This document shows positions 1 through 6,871 of a stretch of 17,135 nucleotides of DNA, one piece after another. How positions within the stretch are numbered: position 1 is the stretch's first letter; the number at the start of each line of letters is the position of its first letter. Location of the stretch: contig JAFGOB010000058.1 of the NCBI GenBank assembly GCA_016926695.1, positions 1 to 17,135 on the forward strand, given 5' to 3'. Under the pieces are notes generated by a model. It did no database searches, was not told the origin of the DNA, and saw only the letters and a program-made list of their open reading frames with translations. The translations under genes were made by a program, and so were the position numbers. Origin of the DNA: Dehalococcoidales bacterium. Its GTDB lineage: Bacteria > Chloroflexota > Dehalococcoidia > Dehalococcoidales > UBA3254.

Positions 1-115
1 CCATCCGATCAAGTCATCTTTTTGAACTGCCTACACGGTCACTAACCCCAAACTGGATACGGTCATAGAGTGCGAGCGTCAACACTTAGTGTCCCGGCCT
101 TTTCTCAGGGTATTT
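1..115. repeat. Left-edge gene-free stretch with degenerate ~24-nt repeat
   Basis: No gene is visible here. The motif ACGGTCA occurs at 35-41 and 59-65, a related AAGTCA at 11-16, and AACTG at 25-29 and 51-55, giving a loose periodicity of about 24-26 nt. Multiple short repeats with AACTG and GGTCA cores remind me of the terminal repeat arrays of IS21-type insertion sequences. No transposase is seen and the array is cut by the window edge, so assignment to a mobile element is inference. Confidence 0.3.
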
Positions 116-1003
116 TCAATCAGGCCTTTCATTCTCCCCAATATCATCTATGATGAGATCGTGAAAGATGTACCACTGGTCGGCGAACAGCGCGGCCATT
201 TCCCCCAGAGCCCGGACGGTACGCCGGGTGAGTTCGCGGATGTCTGCGTCCGTATTGACCGCAGGATTGAACTCCACCGGTTTACCGATAATTCCGTGGA
301 ACCTGGTATTGGCGGAGCGGACAAGGCAGCAGGGGACTACTTTCGCTCCGGTCTTTAAAGCCATTACGGCTATGCCTGCGGGGACTCTGATATGTTTTTT
401 CCCCAGTGGGGCCAGGATCCCTTTTTCATAGCAGCGGCCTTCGATCATCAGTGCGACGGCTTCATTTCTTCTCAGCGCCTCCATCATGCGGAAGACATCC
501 TCGTCTTCGCGTATCAGCTTGATCCCGGAGCGAGTCCGCGGTCCCTGGATGAACCTGTCTATCTGACCGGACTCGAATTTTTGTACTATGGCGTTTAGCG
601 GGTATCCGGCATGGCTCAGGGCCCTGACTCCAAGGTCCAGGTTCCCCATGTGAAATCCCGCGATGATGACGCCTCTGCCTGCGGAAAAGGCCTTATCCAG
701 ATTATCGATGCCTATCAGATCGACGGACTTCTCAAAAAAACCGGGTCCGGCATGAGCGTAGCGAAAAATATCCACATTGGACTTATAGTAGTTCCGCAGG
801 CCATCCAGCACGTTCCTTTGTACTTCGGGAGAGCCGGTCTCCCGGCAGAGTACGGCGGCGATGCTTTTGGACATATTGCGACGTCCCCTGGGCCAGAAGC
901 GATAGGCCGCGTTGCCGACACCGCCGGCTATTGAGTAGCTTATAAAAGCGGGTGTAATGCGGGCCGCGAAACTCATAATTTCCAGGATGTAATATAAAAT
1001 CAA
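116..1003 (-). CDS. LpxL/HtrB-family lysophospholipid acyltransferase
   Basis: A 295-aa protein that should transfer a fatty acyl chain to a membrane glycolipid or lysophospholipid at the inner face of the membrane. The family's catalytic H-x4-D motif is seen as HMGNLD (His118, Asp123) after a hydrophobic strand. Downstream is MIEGR (187-191), the counterpart of the substrate-binding PEG/EG motif. The end carries QWYIF, like the family's conserved C-terminal W-containing motif. The N-terminus (about 1-35) is hydrophobic and may be a membrane anchor. The chosen start is TTG at 1003 preceded by GGGGG; an ATG at 976 (residue 10) is possible. The family includes lipid A acyltransferases and actinobacterial PIM acyltransferases (PatA). 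With no LPS genes nearby, the acceptor cannot be named. It is transcribed divergently from the CocE-like gene. Confidence 0.85.
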   Translation of the reverse strand: MILYYILEIMSFAARITPAFISYSIAGGVGNAAYRFWPRGRRNMSKSIAAVLCRETGSPEVQRNVLDGLRNYYKSNVDIFRYAHAGPGFFEKSVDLIGIDNLDKAFSAGRGVIIAGFHMGNLDLGVRALSHAGYPLNAIVQKFESGQIDRFIQGPRTRSGIKLIREDEDVFRMMEALRRNEAVALMIEGRCYEKGILAPLGKKHIRVPAGIAVMALKTGAKVVPCCLVRSANTRFHGIIGKPVEFNPAVNTDADIRELTRRTVRALGEMAALFADQWYIFHDLIIDDIGENERPD

Positions 1004-1190
1004 GACTGCCCCCGTAAAAATAAATATGCCGGACAGCGGCGATCGATCTGTAATGTATTGAAAACGTTCACTGTAAAAATTTGTTATCGACTTAAGTCAC
1101 GATTCAAACCTGTCAGGTCCAATGATGCCCCGGTGTTTATTATACATGAAGAAAGCACGATTTCAGATACTCAATATCAACAGCTTAATG

Positions 1191-1220
1191 TTGACGGCTG
1201 TGTGTGTGGAGAAATAGAAT
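1191..1220 (+). promoter_or_regulatory. Sigma70-type promoter for the CocE-like hydrolase
   Basis: TTGACG at 1191-1196, an 18-nt spacer and TAGAAT at 1215-1220, each one mismatch from consensus. Transcription would begin near 1227, downstream of an in-frame GTG at 1204 and upstream of the ATG at 1288, which supports the ATG as the real start. The rest of the divergent spacer (1004-1287) holds a 10-bp palindrome GACTTAAGTC at 1089-1098 and no clear promoter for the leftward gene. Confidence 0.55.
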
Positions 1221-1287
1221 AAAGCTGCGATCAGCGGAAATATACCGGTCGTTTTGTTACTCACCACTGGGAAAGAGGCGGGACCGG

Positions 1288-2919
1288 ATGAGTATCACGG
1301 ACAGGATTATCGGGCGTATATTGAAGCTGCCGCCGGCTGAATGCTATGACATCGTGGTGGAACGCGGGCTGAAAATACCGGTGACCGGCGGGGTGGAACT
1401 ATTGGCCGATCACTATTTCCCGCTTGGAAGCGCCAGGCTGCCGACGGTACTCATTCGCTGCCCGTACGGCCGGACGGGGACCAACGCTCTGGGAGCCCGT
1501 TTGCTGGCTGAAAGAGGCTTTCAGGTCCTTTTGCAAAGCTGCCGCGGCACCTTTGGCTCGGGAGGACAGTTCAAGCCCTTTTTTCACGAGCATGACGACG
1601 GTCTGGCCAGCCTTGAATGGATGAAGAAACAGGACTGGTTTTCGGGAGAGCTCGCCACTTTCGGATCAAGCTACCTGGGATATGTCCAGTGGGCCATTGC
1701 CGCAGACGCCGGACCGGTACTGAAGGCGATGGCGGCCCAGATCAGCGCCTCCAGAATGCAGGGATTGATCTATCCTGGCGAGTCTTTTGCTCTCTCGAAC
1801 TGTATAACCTGGAACAATATCATCCACACGCAGGAAAAATCGCGTCCGGGGGACTTGTTCTCTATCTTCACGGGCAGCAAGCTCAAACCTGTTTACAGGC
1901 ACCTGCCGTTAGGCGACGCAGACGAGATGATAACGGGCCAAAAGATACAGTTCTGGCAGGACCTTCTAGAACACGGCGAACCCGGTGACGCCTGGTGGGA
2001 CCCCGCGGACCACAGCAGATCAATCGCCGGAGTAACGGCTCCGGTCAACCTGATCGGCGGCTGGTACGATATTTTTCTTCCCTGGATGATAGAGGACTAT
2101 ATCTCCCTCAGGAAAGCCGGACGCACTCCATACCTGATGATCGGCCCCTGGTCGCACCTCAGCTCGGGAGTACAGATAGTGGAAAGTATGCGGGAGTCCG
2201 TTATCTGGCTGAAAGCTCATCTCTCAGACGATAGAAGCCGCCTGAGAGAGAAGCCCGTTCGGATATATGTGATGGGCTTGAAAAAATGGCGGGATTTCGA
2301 CGATTGGCCGCCGCCGGGTTATCCGCCGCAGGACTGGTACCTCCAGCCGGGCGGTGGTCTGGCGCTCCGGCCGCCGGATGCAGCGGAGCCCGATGGCTAC
2401 CGCTACGATCCGGCTGACCCGACGCCGAATATCGGAGGGGCTGTGATGAACCATGGGGCCGGGTCCAGGGACAATCGTCCCCTGGAGGCGAGACAGGATG
2501 TTCTGGTCTATACCAGCGCGGCGCTTGACCGTGATCTGGACTTGATCGGCCCGGTCAGTGCGACACTTTATGTGCGCTCCAGCCTGGAAAATACCGATTT
2601 TTTCGTCCGGCTGTGCGATGTCCATCCATCAGGCAAGTCCTTCAATATATGTGACGGTATAAGGCGGCTGAGGCCGGGCCGTCCGGCGGCTGAAAAGGAC
2701 GGTACAATCAGGGTGGATATCGAGATGTGGCCGACCGCACACCGCTTTATGCGAAATCACAGGGTAAGGCTTCAGGTTTCCAGCGGTGCGCATCCGCGCT
2801 TCGCCCGTAATCCGGGCAGCGGCGAGCCGCTCTCGACCGCTGTCTCATTGCGCGTTGCAGGCCAGACCGTGTACCACGATCAGATGCACCCGTCCCGCGT
2901 TACGTTACCCGGGAGATAG
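1288..2919 (+). CDS. CocE/NonD family hydrolase (X-Pro dipeptidyl-peptidase S15-like)
   Basis: A 543-aa alpha/beta hydrolase, probably an esterase or acyl-aminopeptidase-like enzyme. The N-terminal catalytic domain carries the nucleophile motif GSSYLG (Ser128), the acid in GGWYD (Asp261) and the His in PWSH (His290), the full triad of the S15/CocE family. The segment RGTFGSGG (about 86-93) matches the family's RG-x-xxSxG motif that helps form the oxyanion site. The C-terminal third (from about 390) is the beta-rich XPP C-terminal jelly-roll domain; the whole length fits family members. No signal peptide is evident, so it is probably cytoplasmic. I prefer ATG 1288, preceded by AGAGGCGGGA, to an upstream GTG at 1204 that lies before the predicted transcription start. 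The substrate cannot be inferred; cocaine esterase, glutaryl-7-ACA acylase and peptidases all share this fold. Confidence 0.88.
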   Translation: MSITDRIIGRILKLPPAECYDIVVERGLKIPVTGGVELLADHYFPLGSARLPTVLIRCPYGRTGTNALGARLLAERGFQVLLQSCRGTFGSGGQFKPFFHEHDDGLASLEWMKKQDWFSGELATFGSSYLGYVQWAIAADAGPVLKAMAAQISASRMQGLIYPGESFALSNCITWNNIIHTQEKSRPGDLFSIFTGSKLKPVYRHLPLGDADEMITGQKIQFWQDLLEHGEPGDAWWDPADHSRSIAGVTAPVNLIGGWYDIFLPWMIEDYISLRKAGRTPYLMIGPWSHLSSGVQIVESMRESVIWLKAHLSDDRSRLREKPVRIYVMGLKKWRDFDDWPPPGYPPQDWYLQPGGGLALRPPDAAEPDGYRYDPADPTPNIGGAVMNHGAGSRDNRPLEARQDVLVYTSAALDRDLDLIGPVSATLYVRSSLENTDFFVRLCDVHPSGKSFNICDGIRRLRPGRPAAEKDGTIRVDIEMWPTAHRFMRNHRVRLQVSSGAHPRFARNPGSGEPLSTAVSLRVAGQTVYHDQMHPSRVTLPGR

Positions 2920-2953
2920 TCCGTTAAGGGATACACGGACGGGCCTCCGGACG

Positions 2954-2983
2954 TTGACAAGTTCCCGCCGGACTATTTATACT
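2954..2983 (+). promoter_or_regulatory. Promoter for the tandem cupin pair
   Basis: A perfect -35 TTGACA (2954-2959), an 18-nt spacer and TATACT (2978-2983, one mismatch). The predicted start is near 2990, giving a leader of about 57 nt that ends in a strong GAAGGAGG ribosome site before ATG 3047. This makes the cupins a unit separate from the upstream hydrolase. Confidence 0.6.
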
Positions 2984-3046
2984 TCGTTTTATCCCCCGAT
3001 CGTTAACGAAAGACACTTACAACAGACGCCGGGGAAGGAGGATATT

Positions 3047-3514
3047 ATGGCTGAATCCAAATACGGCAAGTATATTATCACCGAATCCAACCAGGAAATC
3101 GCGCTGCCCTCCTACCGCAGCGAGTCCAAAAAGGCTGAACAGCAGCCTGCTGTACCGGGAGGGAAGCCCCGCAAGAGGCCTACCCGCCTGATGTGGCTGG
3201 ACAGCGCGGCCGTACCGGGGGCTTTTTATTCCGAATGCGTCTGGATCTGGCCGGAATGCGCCTCCGAAGAAAAGGCAGCCCAGGCCCATACCCATCCATT
3301 CGATGAGATCATCACTTTTTACGGTACCAACCCGGATGATCCGGAGGACCTGTGCGGTGAAGCTGAGCTGTGGCTGGAGGACGAGAAACATATCATGACG
3401 AAGAGCTTTCTGGCCTTTGTTCCGGCGGGCATGAAACACTGCCCGCTGATCGTCAGGAGGGTAGACAGGCCTATCATCCACTTTACCATCGGGCGTACCA
3501 CGAAGTATGAATAA
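3047..3514 (+). CDS. Cupin-fold protein, first of a tandem pair
   Basis: A 155-aa protein with both signature cupin motifs: HTHPFDE (His81, His83, Glu87; HxHx3E) and PAGMKH (Pro-x-Gly-x-x-His131). These four residues are the usual metal ligands of the double-stranded beta-helix, so a metal-binding small-molecule enzyme or sensor is plausible. No signal peptide or membrane segment is seen. The start is ATG 3047, with GAAGGAGG 6-7 nt upstream; an open frame extending to 2786 overlaps the hydrolase gene and is discarded. The next gene is a paralogue sharing the HPFDE, DLCGE, KSF, PAG and IRR/VRR blocks. Residues 1-50 are variable and Lys/Arg rich. I do not recognise a named family; the reaction is unknown. 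Confidence 0.82.
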   Translation: MAESKYGKYIITESNQEIALPSYRSESKKAEQQPAVPGGKPRKRPTRLMWLDSAAVPGAFYSECVWIWPECASEEKAAQAHTHPFDEIITFYGTNPDDPEDLCGEAELWLEDEKHIMTKSFLAFVPAGMKHCPLIVRRVDRPIIHFTIGRTTKYE

Positions 3515-3543
3515 TATGCGGACCGGGCTGATAAGTCCGTATA
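3515..3543 (+). promoter_or_regulatory. Intercistronic hairpin between cupin genes
   Basis: Nine base pairs (one G-U), TATGCGGAC at 3515-3523 with GTCCGTATA at 3535-3543, around an 11-nt loop. It begins directly after the first cupin's stop codon and ends 15 nt before the second start. It has no U-tract, so an mRNA processing or stability element seems likelier than a terminator. Confidence 0.5.
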
Positions 3544-3558
3544 GCAAGAAGGTGAATT

Positions 3559-3999
3559 ATGTCTGAAGTAAAATACGACCTGCATTTTATCACACGGGAT
3601 AAACCCGGACTGCAAATGCCCGGTTTCCGTTCCGCCCTTCCTCCTCAGGTTGCCAGGCGCATGGCTGTACTGGATGGAGAGGTACTGCCCGCCGCGGATT
3701 TTCATGCCGAGGTGGTCTGGTTCTGGCCTGGAGACAAGGGTAAATCAGGCCAGGCCTCTATTGAAAAGCAGCACTCCCATCCCTTTGACGAGATGATATC
3801 ATTCATCGGCAGCGATCCGGCGGATATTCACGACCTGTGCGGTGAGATCGAGATCTGGATCGACGGGGAGAAACAGGTTATCGATAAAAGTTTCATGGCC
3901 TATATTCCGGCGGGAGTAGTCCACGGTCCTTTATATATCAGGCGGATTGAAAAACCCATTTTCCACTATTCAGCGGGTCCGGGCAAGAAATATCAGTGA
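3559..3999 (+). CDS. Cupin-fold protein, second of a tandem pair
   Basis: A 146-aa paralogue of the preceding gene with the same metal-ligand pattern: HSHPFDE (His72, His74, Glu78) and PAGVVH (Pro-Ala-Gly, His122). The shared order of blocks (W.WPG or WIWPE, HPFDE, DLCGE.E.W, K.SF.A..PAG, RPI/KPIF.H) shows tandem duplication with later divergence, mainly in the N-terminal 50 residues. The start is ATG 3559 after AAGGTG. It is cytoplasmic by the absence of a signal peptide. The pair may form a hetero-oligomer, as cupins usually dimerise, but this is inference. The function is unknown. Confidence 0.82.
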   Translation: MSEVKYDLHFITRDKPGLQMPGFRSALPPQVARRMAVLDGEVLPAADFHAEVVWFWPGDKGKSGQASIEKQHSHPFDEMISFIGSDPADIHDLCGEIEIWIDGEKQVIDKSFMAYIPAGVVHGPLYIRRIEKPIFHYSAGPGKKYQ

Positions 4000-4018
4000 T
4001 AAAAATCATGCCGGTCTT

Positions 4019-4047
4019 TTCACCATTTTGATAAAGCATGTTACAAT
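4019..4047 (+). promoter_or_regulatory. Promoter for the nadK operon
   Basis: TTCACC (4019-4024), a 17-nt spacer and an extended -10, TGTTACAAT, with TACAAT at 4042-4047. The leader to ATG 4179 would be about 125 nt; I see only a weak CAGGT/ACCTG hairpin in it and no riboswitch I recognise. Confidence 0.4.
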
Positions 4048-4178
4048 AACAATATGCGCCGGCCGTTTTTCAGCGTATGCGGAAAACAGGTTATACCACC
4101 TGATATCAATGTTCGCCGGTTGCGCAGAGATGCAATAATAAACGATCTTTTCACAGGCGGTTTTTCGACAAGCGGAAT

Positions 4179-5024
4179 ATGTTGATCAAGAAAATCGGTG
4201 TCCTCTATCATCCCATGGCCCAGGCTACCGTTGAGAAAGCCCAGGAAATCGCTGACTTTGTTATTTCAAGGGGAGTCGATGCCTGGACATGCTCTGCCTG
4301 GGATACGGAAAAAGCCATCAAGAGCCTGGACGGCACAGACCTTATTATAACCACCGGCGGAGACGGGACCATTTTAAGGGCAGCCCAGGTAGCCCTTCAG
4401 CACCAAATACCCATCACCGGCATCAACATGGGTAATCTGGGATTTCTTACCGAGATGAGAGCGAATGAAGCGGAGCAGCTCCTGCCGGAAATTCTTTCCG
4501 GAAAGGGCTGGCTGGATGAGAGGTCCATGCTGGAGGCGGAATTACAGAGGGAAGGCCCCGGCGGAGAGCACAGCGAAAAATACTATTCACTTAATGATGT
4601 CGTGCTGGCCCGCGGCGCCATCGCCAAGCTGATACAGGTCTCAGTAAGCATAGACTCCAGGCTCCTGACCACCTATAGATCGGACGGCATAATACTGGCT
4701 ACCGCCACCGGGAGTACCGGCTATTCACTGGCGGCCGGAGGCCCGGTATTATATCCGCAGTCGGCGGATATGCTGCTGGTCCCCATTGTATCCCACCTGA
4801 GCCCGGGTTACAGCCTGCTGCTGCCTTCTTCCTGCCAGGTCGAGCTGAGAACGGTCAAGTGCAGCCAGGCTACCCTGAGCATTGACGGGCATGATAACAT
4901 TACTCTTTCGGGCAATTGCGTAATACGGGTCAACAGGAGCCAGAAAAAGGCCTGTTTCCTGAGGTTGCATACCCCGGACACCTTTTTTAATTATCTGGAA
5001 GAAAAATTGAGAGGTAGAAAATAA
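4179..5024 (+). CDS. nadK: NAD kinase
   Basis: A 281-aa cytoplasmic enzyme that phosphorylates NAD(+) to NADP(+) with ATP (or polyphosphate). The family's landmarks are all present: GGDGT (60-64) with the catalytic Asp62, NMGNLGFL (83-90), the substrate-binding LND (138-140), and the Gly-rich TATGSTGYSLAAGGP (175-189), followed by SPGYSL. The length is typical for bacterial NadK. The start ATG 4179 has only a weak GGA-type site upstream. The stop codon is immediately followed by the TTG start of the acetyltransferase, and the third gene overlaps that one, so the three form one translationally coupled operon. Confidence 0.95.
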   Translation: MLIKKIGVLYHPMAQATVEKAQEIADFVISRGVDAWTCSAWDTEKAIKSLDGTDLIITTGGDGTILRAAQVALQHQIPITGINMGNLGFLTEMRANEAEQLLPEILSGKGWLDERSMLEAELQREGPGGEHSEKYYSLNDVVLARGAIAKLIQVSVSIDSRLLTTYRSDGIILATATGSTGYSLAAGGPVLYPQSADMLLVPIVSHLSPGYSLLLPSSCQVELRTVKCSQATLSIDGHDNITLSGNCVIRVNRSQKKACFLRLHTPDTFFNYLEEKLRGRK

Positions 5025-5501
5025 TTGAGCGCGGTAGTTAAAGCCAAAATAGGCGATGTTCCCCAGATACAACGGCTGGTCAACGGGTTTGCCCAGAGGG
5101 GCGATATGCTGGCCAGGCCTTTGAGCGAGATTTATGAAAATGTTCGCGACTATTTTGTGATCAGAAAGGGGAAAAAGGTAATCGCCTGTGTATCCCTTCA
5201 TGTCACCTGGTCGGACCTGGCCGAGATCAAAGCGCTGGCAGTAGCTGAAAGCACCCAGAAGCAGGGTCTGGGCGCCAGGCTGGTTGCAGCCTGTTTAAAG
5301 GAAGCTACAGAGCTGGATATTCCGGTTGTTTTCTGCCTGACCTACAGGCCGGATTTTTTTGGTAAACAGGGTTTTACAGTGATAGACAAGATGAAGCTGC
5401 CCAAGAAGGTCTGGACGGAATGCTACCACTGCCCGAAGTTCCCGGACTGTGACGAGACGGCTATGTATCGGATTCTAAAAGAGGGGGCGGAGATTGGCTG
5501 A
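5025..5501 (+). CDS. GNAT N-acetyltransferase, short ArgA (N-acetylglutamate synthase)-like
   Basis: A 158-aa single-domain acetyltransferase. The acetyl-CoA pyrophosphate loop is seen as QKQGLGARL (78-86; Q-x-x-G-x-G) after the beta strand EIKALAV. The segments RPLSEIYEN (31-39) and LTYRPDFFGKQGF (105-117) resemble the short N-acetylglutamate synthases that lack the kinase-like domain, so the first step of arginine synthesis is a plausible role. No other arg gene is nearby, so I leave out a gene symbol. The C-terminus has three clustered cysteines (133, 136, 142) in ECYHCPKFPDCDE. The start is TTG 5025, directly abutting the nadK stop and preceded by GAGAGG inside nadK; it overlaps the Nudix gene by 8 nt. 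The sequence supports the GNAT fold strongly, the substrate moderately. Confidence 0.85.
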   Translation: MSAVVKAKIGDVPQIQRLVNGFAQRGDMLARPLSEIYENVRDYFVIRKGKKVIACVSLHVTWSDLAEIKALAVAESTQKQGLGARLVAACLKEATELDIPVVFCLTYRPDFFGKQGFTVIDKMKLPKKVWTECYHCPKFPDCDETAMYRILKEGAEIG

Positions 5502-6039
5502 AGAAAAGACCGTTTCAAGCCGCCGTATTTTTGAAGGACGGGCTTTTAATGTACGCATCGATACCGTTATCACTGCCAGCGGGCGGGAAAGCACCAGGGA
5601 GATTGTAGAGCATACCGCCTGCATTGCCGTGATTGTACAGGACAGCAACGGGGATATTCTGCTGGTCAGGCAATACCGCAAGGCGCTGGAAAAAGAGCTG
5701 CTGGAAATACCCGCCGGCGGTATCGACCCGGGAGAAGACCCCGAGACCGCCGTCAGGCGTGAATTACAGGAAGAGACAGGCTATTTACCAGGCCGCGTTG
5801 AGAGGTTGGGCGGATTTTATTCTTCGCCCGGTTTTTGCACGGAGTACCTCTACCTCTACCAGGCATTCGATCTCAAGCCAAGCCGTTTGTATGCCGAAGA
5901 CACGCCGGGTATCGAGACCGTCAGGATAAAACCGCAGCAGATACTCGACATGATCGCCACTGAGCAGATCTGCGACTCCAAGAGCGTGGCCGGACTGCTG
6001 TATTTTCTGGCTTCACGGGGGGATGCCCCGAAACCCTGA
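5494..6039 (+). CDS. Nudix hydrolase, ADP-ribose pyrophosphatase-like
   Basis: A 181-aa enzyme that should cleave ADP-ribose or a related nucleoside diphosphate sugar to AMP plus a sugar phosphate. A perfect Nudix box spans residues 75-97 (G-x5-E-x7-REL-x-EE-x-G-Y), including the metal-binding Glu90, Glu93 and Glu94. The preceding EIVEH and VRQYRKALEKELLEIPAG, and the following YSSPGFCTE, are characteristic of the ADPRase (NudF/NUDT5) branch rather than MutT. The start is TTG 5494, with GAGGGGGCGGAG upstream; it overlaps the acetyltransferase end by 8 nt. Sharing an operon with NAD kinase fits a role in recycling or detoxifying NAD breakdown products. It ends one base from the end of the opposing HIT gene. 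Confidence 0.92.
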   Translation: MAEEKTVSSRRIFEGRAFNVRIDTVITASGRESTREIVEHTACIAVIVQDSNGDILLVRQYRKALEKELLEIPAGGIDPGEDPETAVRRELQEETGYLPGRVERLGGFYSSPGFCTEYLYLYQAFDLKPSRLYAEDTPGIETVRIKPQQILDMIATEQICDSKSVAGLLYFLASRGDAPKP

Positions 6040-6040
6040 G

Positions 6041-6379
6041 CTACACAAGGCTGTCGATCTTTTTACCGCCCAGCATATGCATATGCAGGTGCATGACCAC
6101 CTGACCGGCCTCGCTGCCGGTATTGACCACCAGTTTATAGGCTTTTCCCGTGCCCAGCTTTTGGGCTATGGTATTGGCTGCTTCCAGCATATGAGCGGCC
6201 ACCGGCAGGTCTTCAGGAGCGATTTCCGCCAGTGAGACGATATGCTTTTTGGGAACGATCAGTATATGCACGGGCGCCTTGGGATTGATATCCTTTAAGG
6301 CCATCACGCTTTGGTCCTCAAAGACAATATCAGCCGGGATTTTTCCCGCGATTATCTGGCAAAAAATACAATCCGCCAT
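6041..6379 (-). CDS. HIT family protein (HinT/protein kinase C inhibitor-like)
   Basis: A 112-aa histidine-triad nucleotide hydrolase, likely acting on adenosine phosphoramidates or acyl-AMP. The triad HLHMHML (97-103; HxHxHxx) is intact, with the N-terminal CIFCQII typical of the HinT branch and the NxGxxAGQ-type loop NTGSEAGQ (86-93). The start is ATG 6379 with AAGGAG 6-7 nt upstream; an in-frame extension to 6427 is not needed. The length matches HinT proteins. It converges on the Nudix gene with one base between stop codons and no visible terminator. Both enzymes act on nucleotide conjugates, but they are on opposite strands. Confidence 0.93.
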   Translation of the reverse strand: MADCIFCQIIAGKIPADIVFEDQSVMALKDINPKAPVHILIVPKKHIVSLAEIAPEDLPVAAHMLEAANTIAQKLGTGKAYKLVVNTGSEAGQVVMHLHMHMLGGKKIDSLV

Positions 6380-6871
6380 GGTGTACTCCTTGTATTCCGC
6401 ATTTTTCCGAGCTTGCCGCATTTTCACATCAGCCAGTCTATTTTATCAGGAAAGCGGGCAATAAAGTAAGACCGTAGGGTTGAAAAGGGCCTCCTGACTC
6501 AGGACAATAGCAAATAACCACCCATCCCTTCTCCCATACCTTTAAAATAGGATAGCGGTCTTCTCCGGAGGGGAAGCACCCTCCGGGTGCTGGAGAAGGT
6601 CAGGATGAGGGTGCTTAAATCCCACCTATCTCCCGTATCCTGTATAACACTCCCTCGATATGAGGTACGCGATGTACCCCTCACTTTCTTATTCCTGAAC
6701 CCCGTTCAGTCCCTCTCCCACGAAGGGTGATTCACCAGGGGAGAATGAGGAAAATGGAACGGCAGATAACAAGCTTTACGCAAGCAAGTAACGGCTATAG
6801 ATATGAAGGTATTATCGGTGTCCTCCGGGATGACCTTACTCATTTTGGGGAGGTCCGCTTGACCGTCAGCG
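6380..6871. other. Gene-free spacer with several inverted repeats
   Basis: About 490 bases without a credible gene. The stretch lies upstream of the HIT gene and downstream of the ATPase, both read leftward. Inverted repeats visible: the nested hairpin at 6560-6598 (listed separately), CTGAAC-CCC-GTTCAG at 6695-6709, and TCTCCC (6714-6719) with GGGAGA (6739-6744). The pyrimidine-rich CCCTCTCCC and purine-rich GGAGAAGGTCAGGATGAGGG strings look like a dispersed repeat family rather than code. Short open frames here match nothing I know. Confidence 0.5.
6560..6598. repeat. Nested hairpin of a probable dispersed repeat
   Basis: The outer stem CTTCTCC (6560-6566) pairs with GGAGAAG (6592-6598); the inner stem AGCACCC (6575-6581) pairs perfectly with GGGTGCT (6585-6591) across a TCC loop. 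An 8-nt asymmetric bulge, GGAGGGGA, lies on the left side. It is followed by the purine string GTCAGGATGAGGG. No T-run is adjacent on either side, so it is not a classic terminator. Confidence 0.5.

Noticed and set aside
89..934. Rightward open frames across the acyltransferase gene
   Set aside because: They lie antisense to a gene with clear catalytic motifs and show no recognisable domains.
1089..1098. Palindrome GACTTAAGTC in the first divergent spacer
   Set aside because: Ten bases with no flanking symmetry or second copy; too short to call an operator.
1204..1287. GTG start extending the CocE-like protein by 28 residues
   Set aside because: The predicted -10 (1215-1220) lies downstream of it and ATG 1288 has a better ribosome site.
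2920..2942. Terminator after the CocE-like gene
   Set aside because: Only a 5-bp TCCGT/ACGGA stem and no T-run.
2786..3046. N-terminal extension of the first cupin
   Set aside because: It overlaps the end of the hydrolase gene, spans the promoter, and the strong GAAGGAGG precedes ATG 3047.
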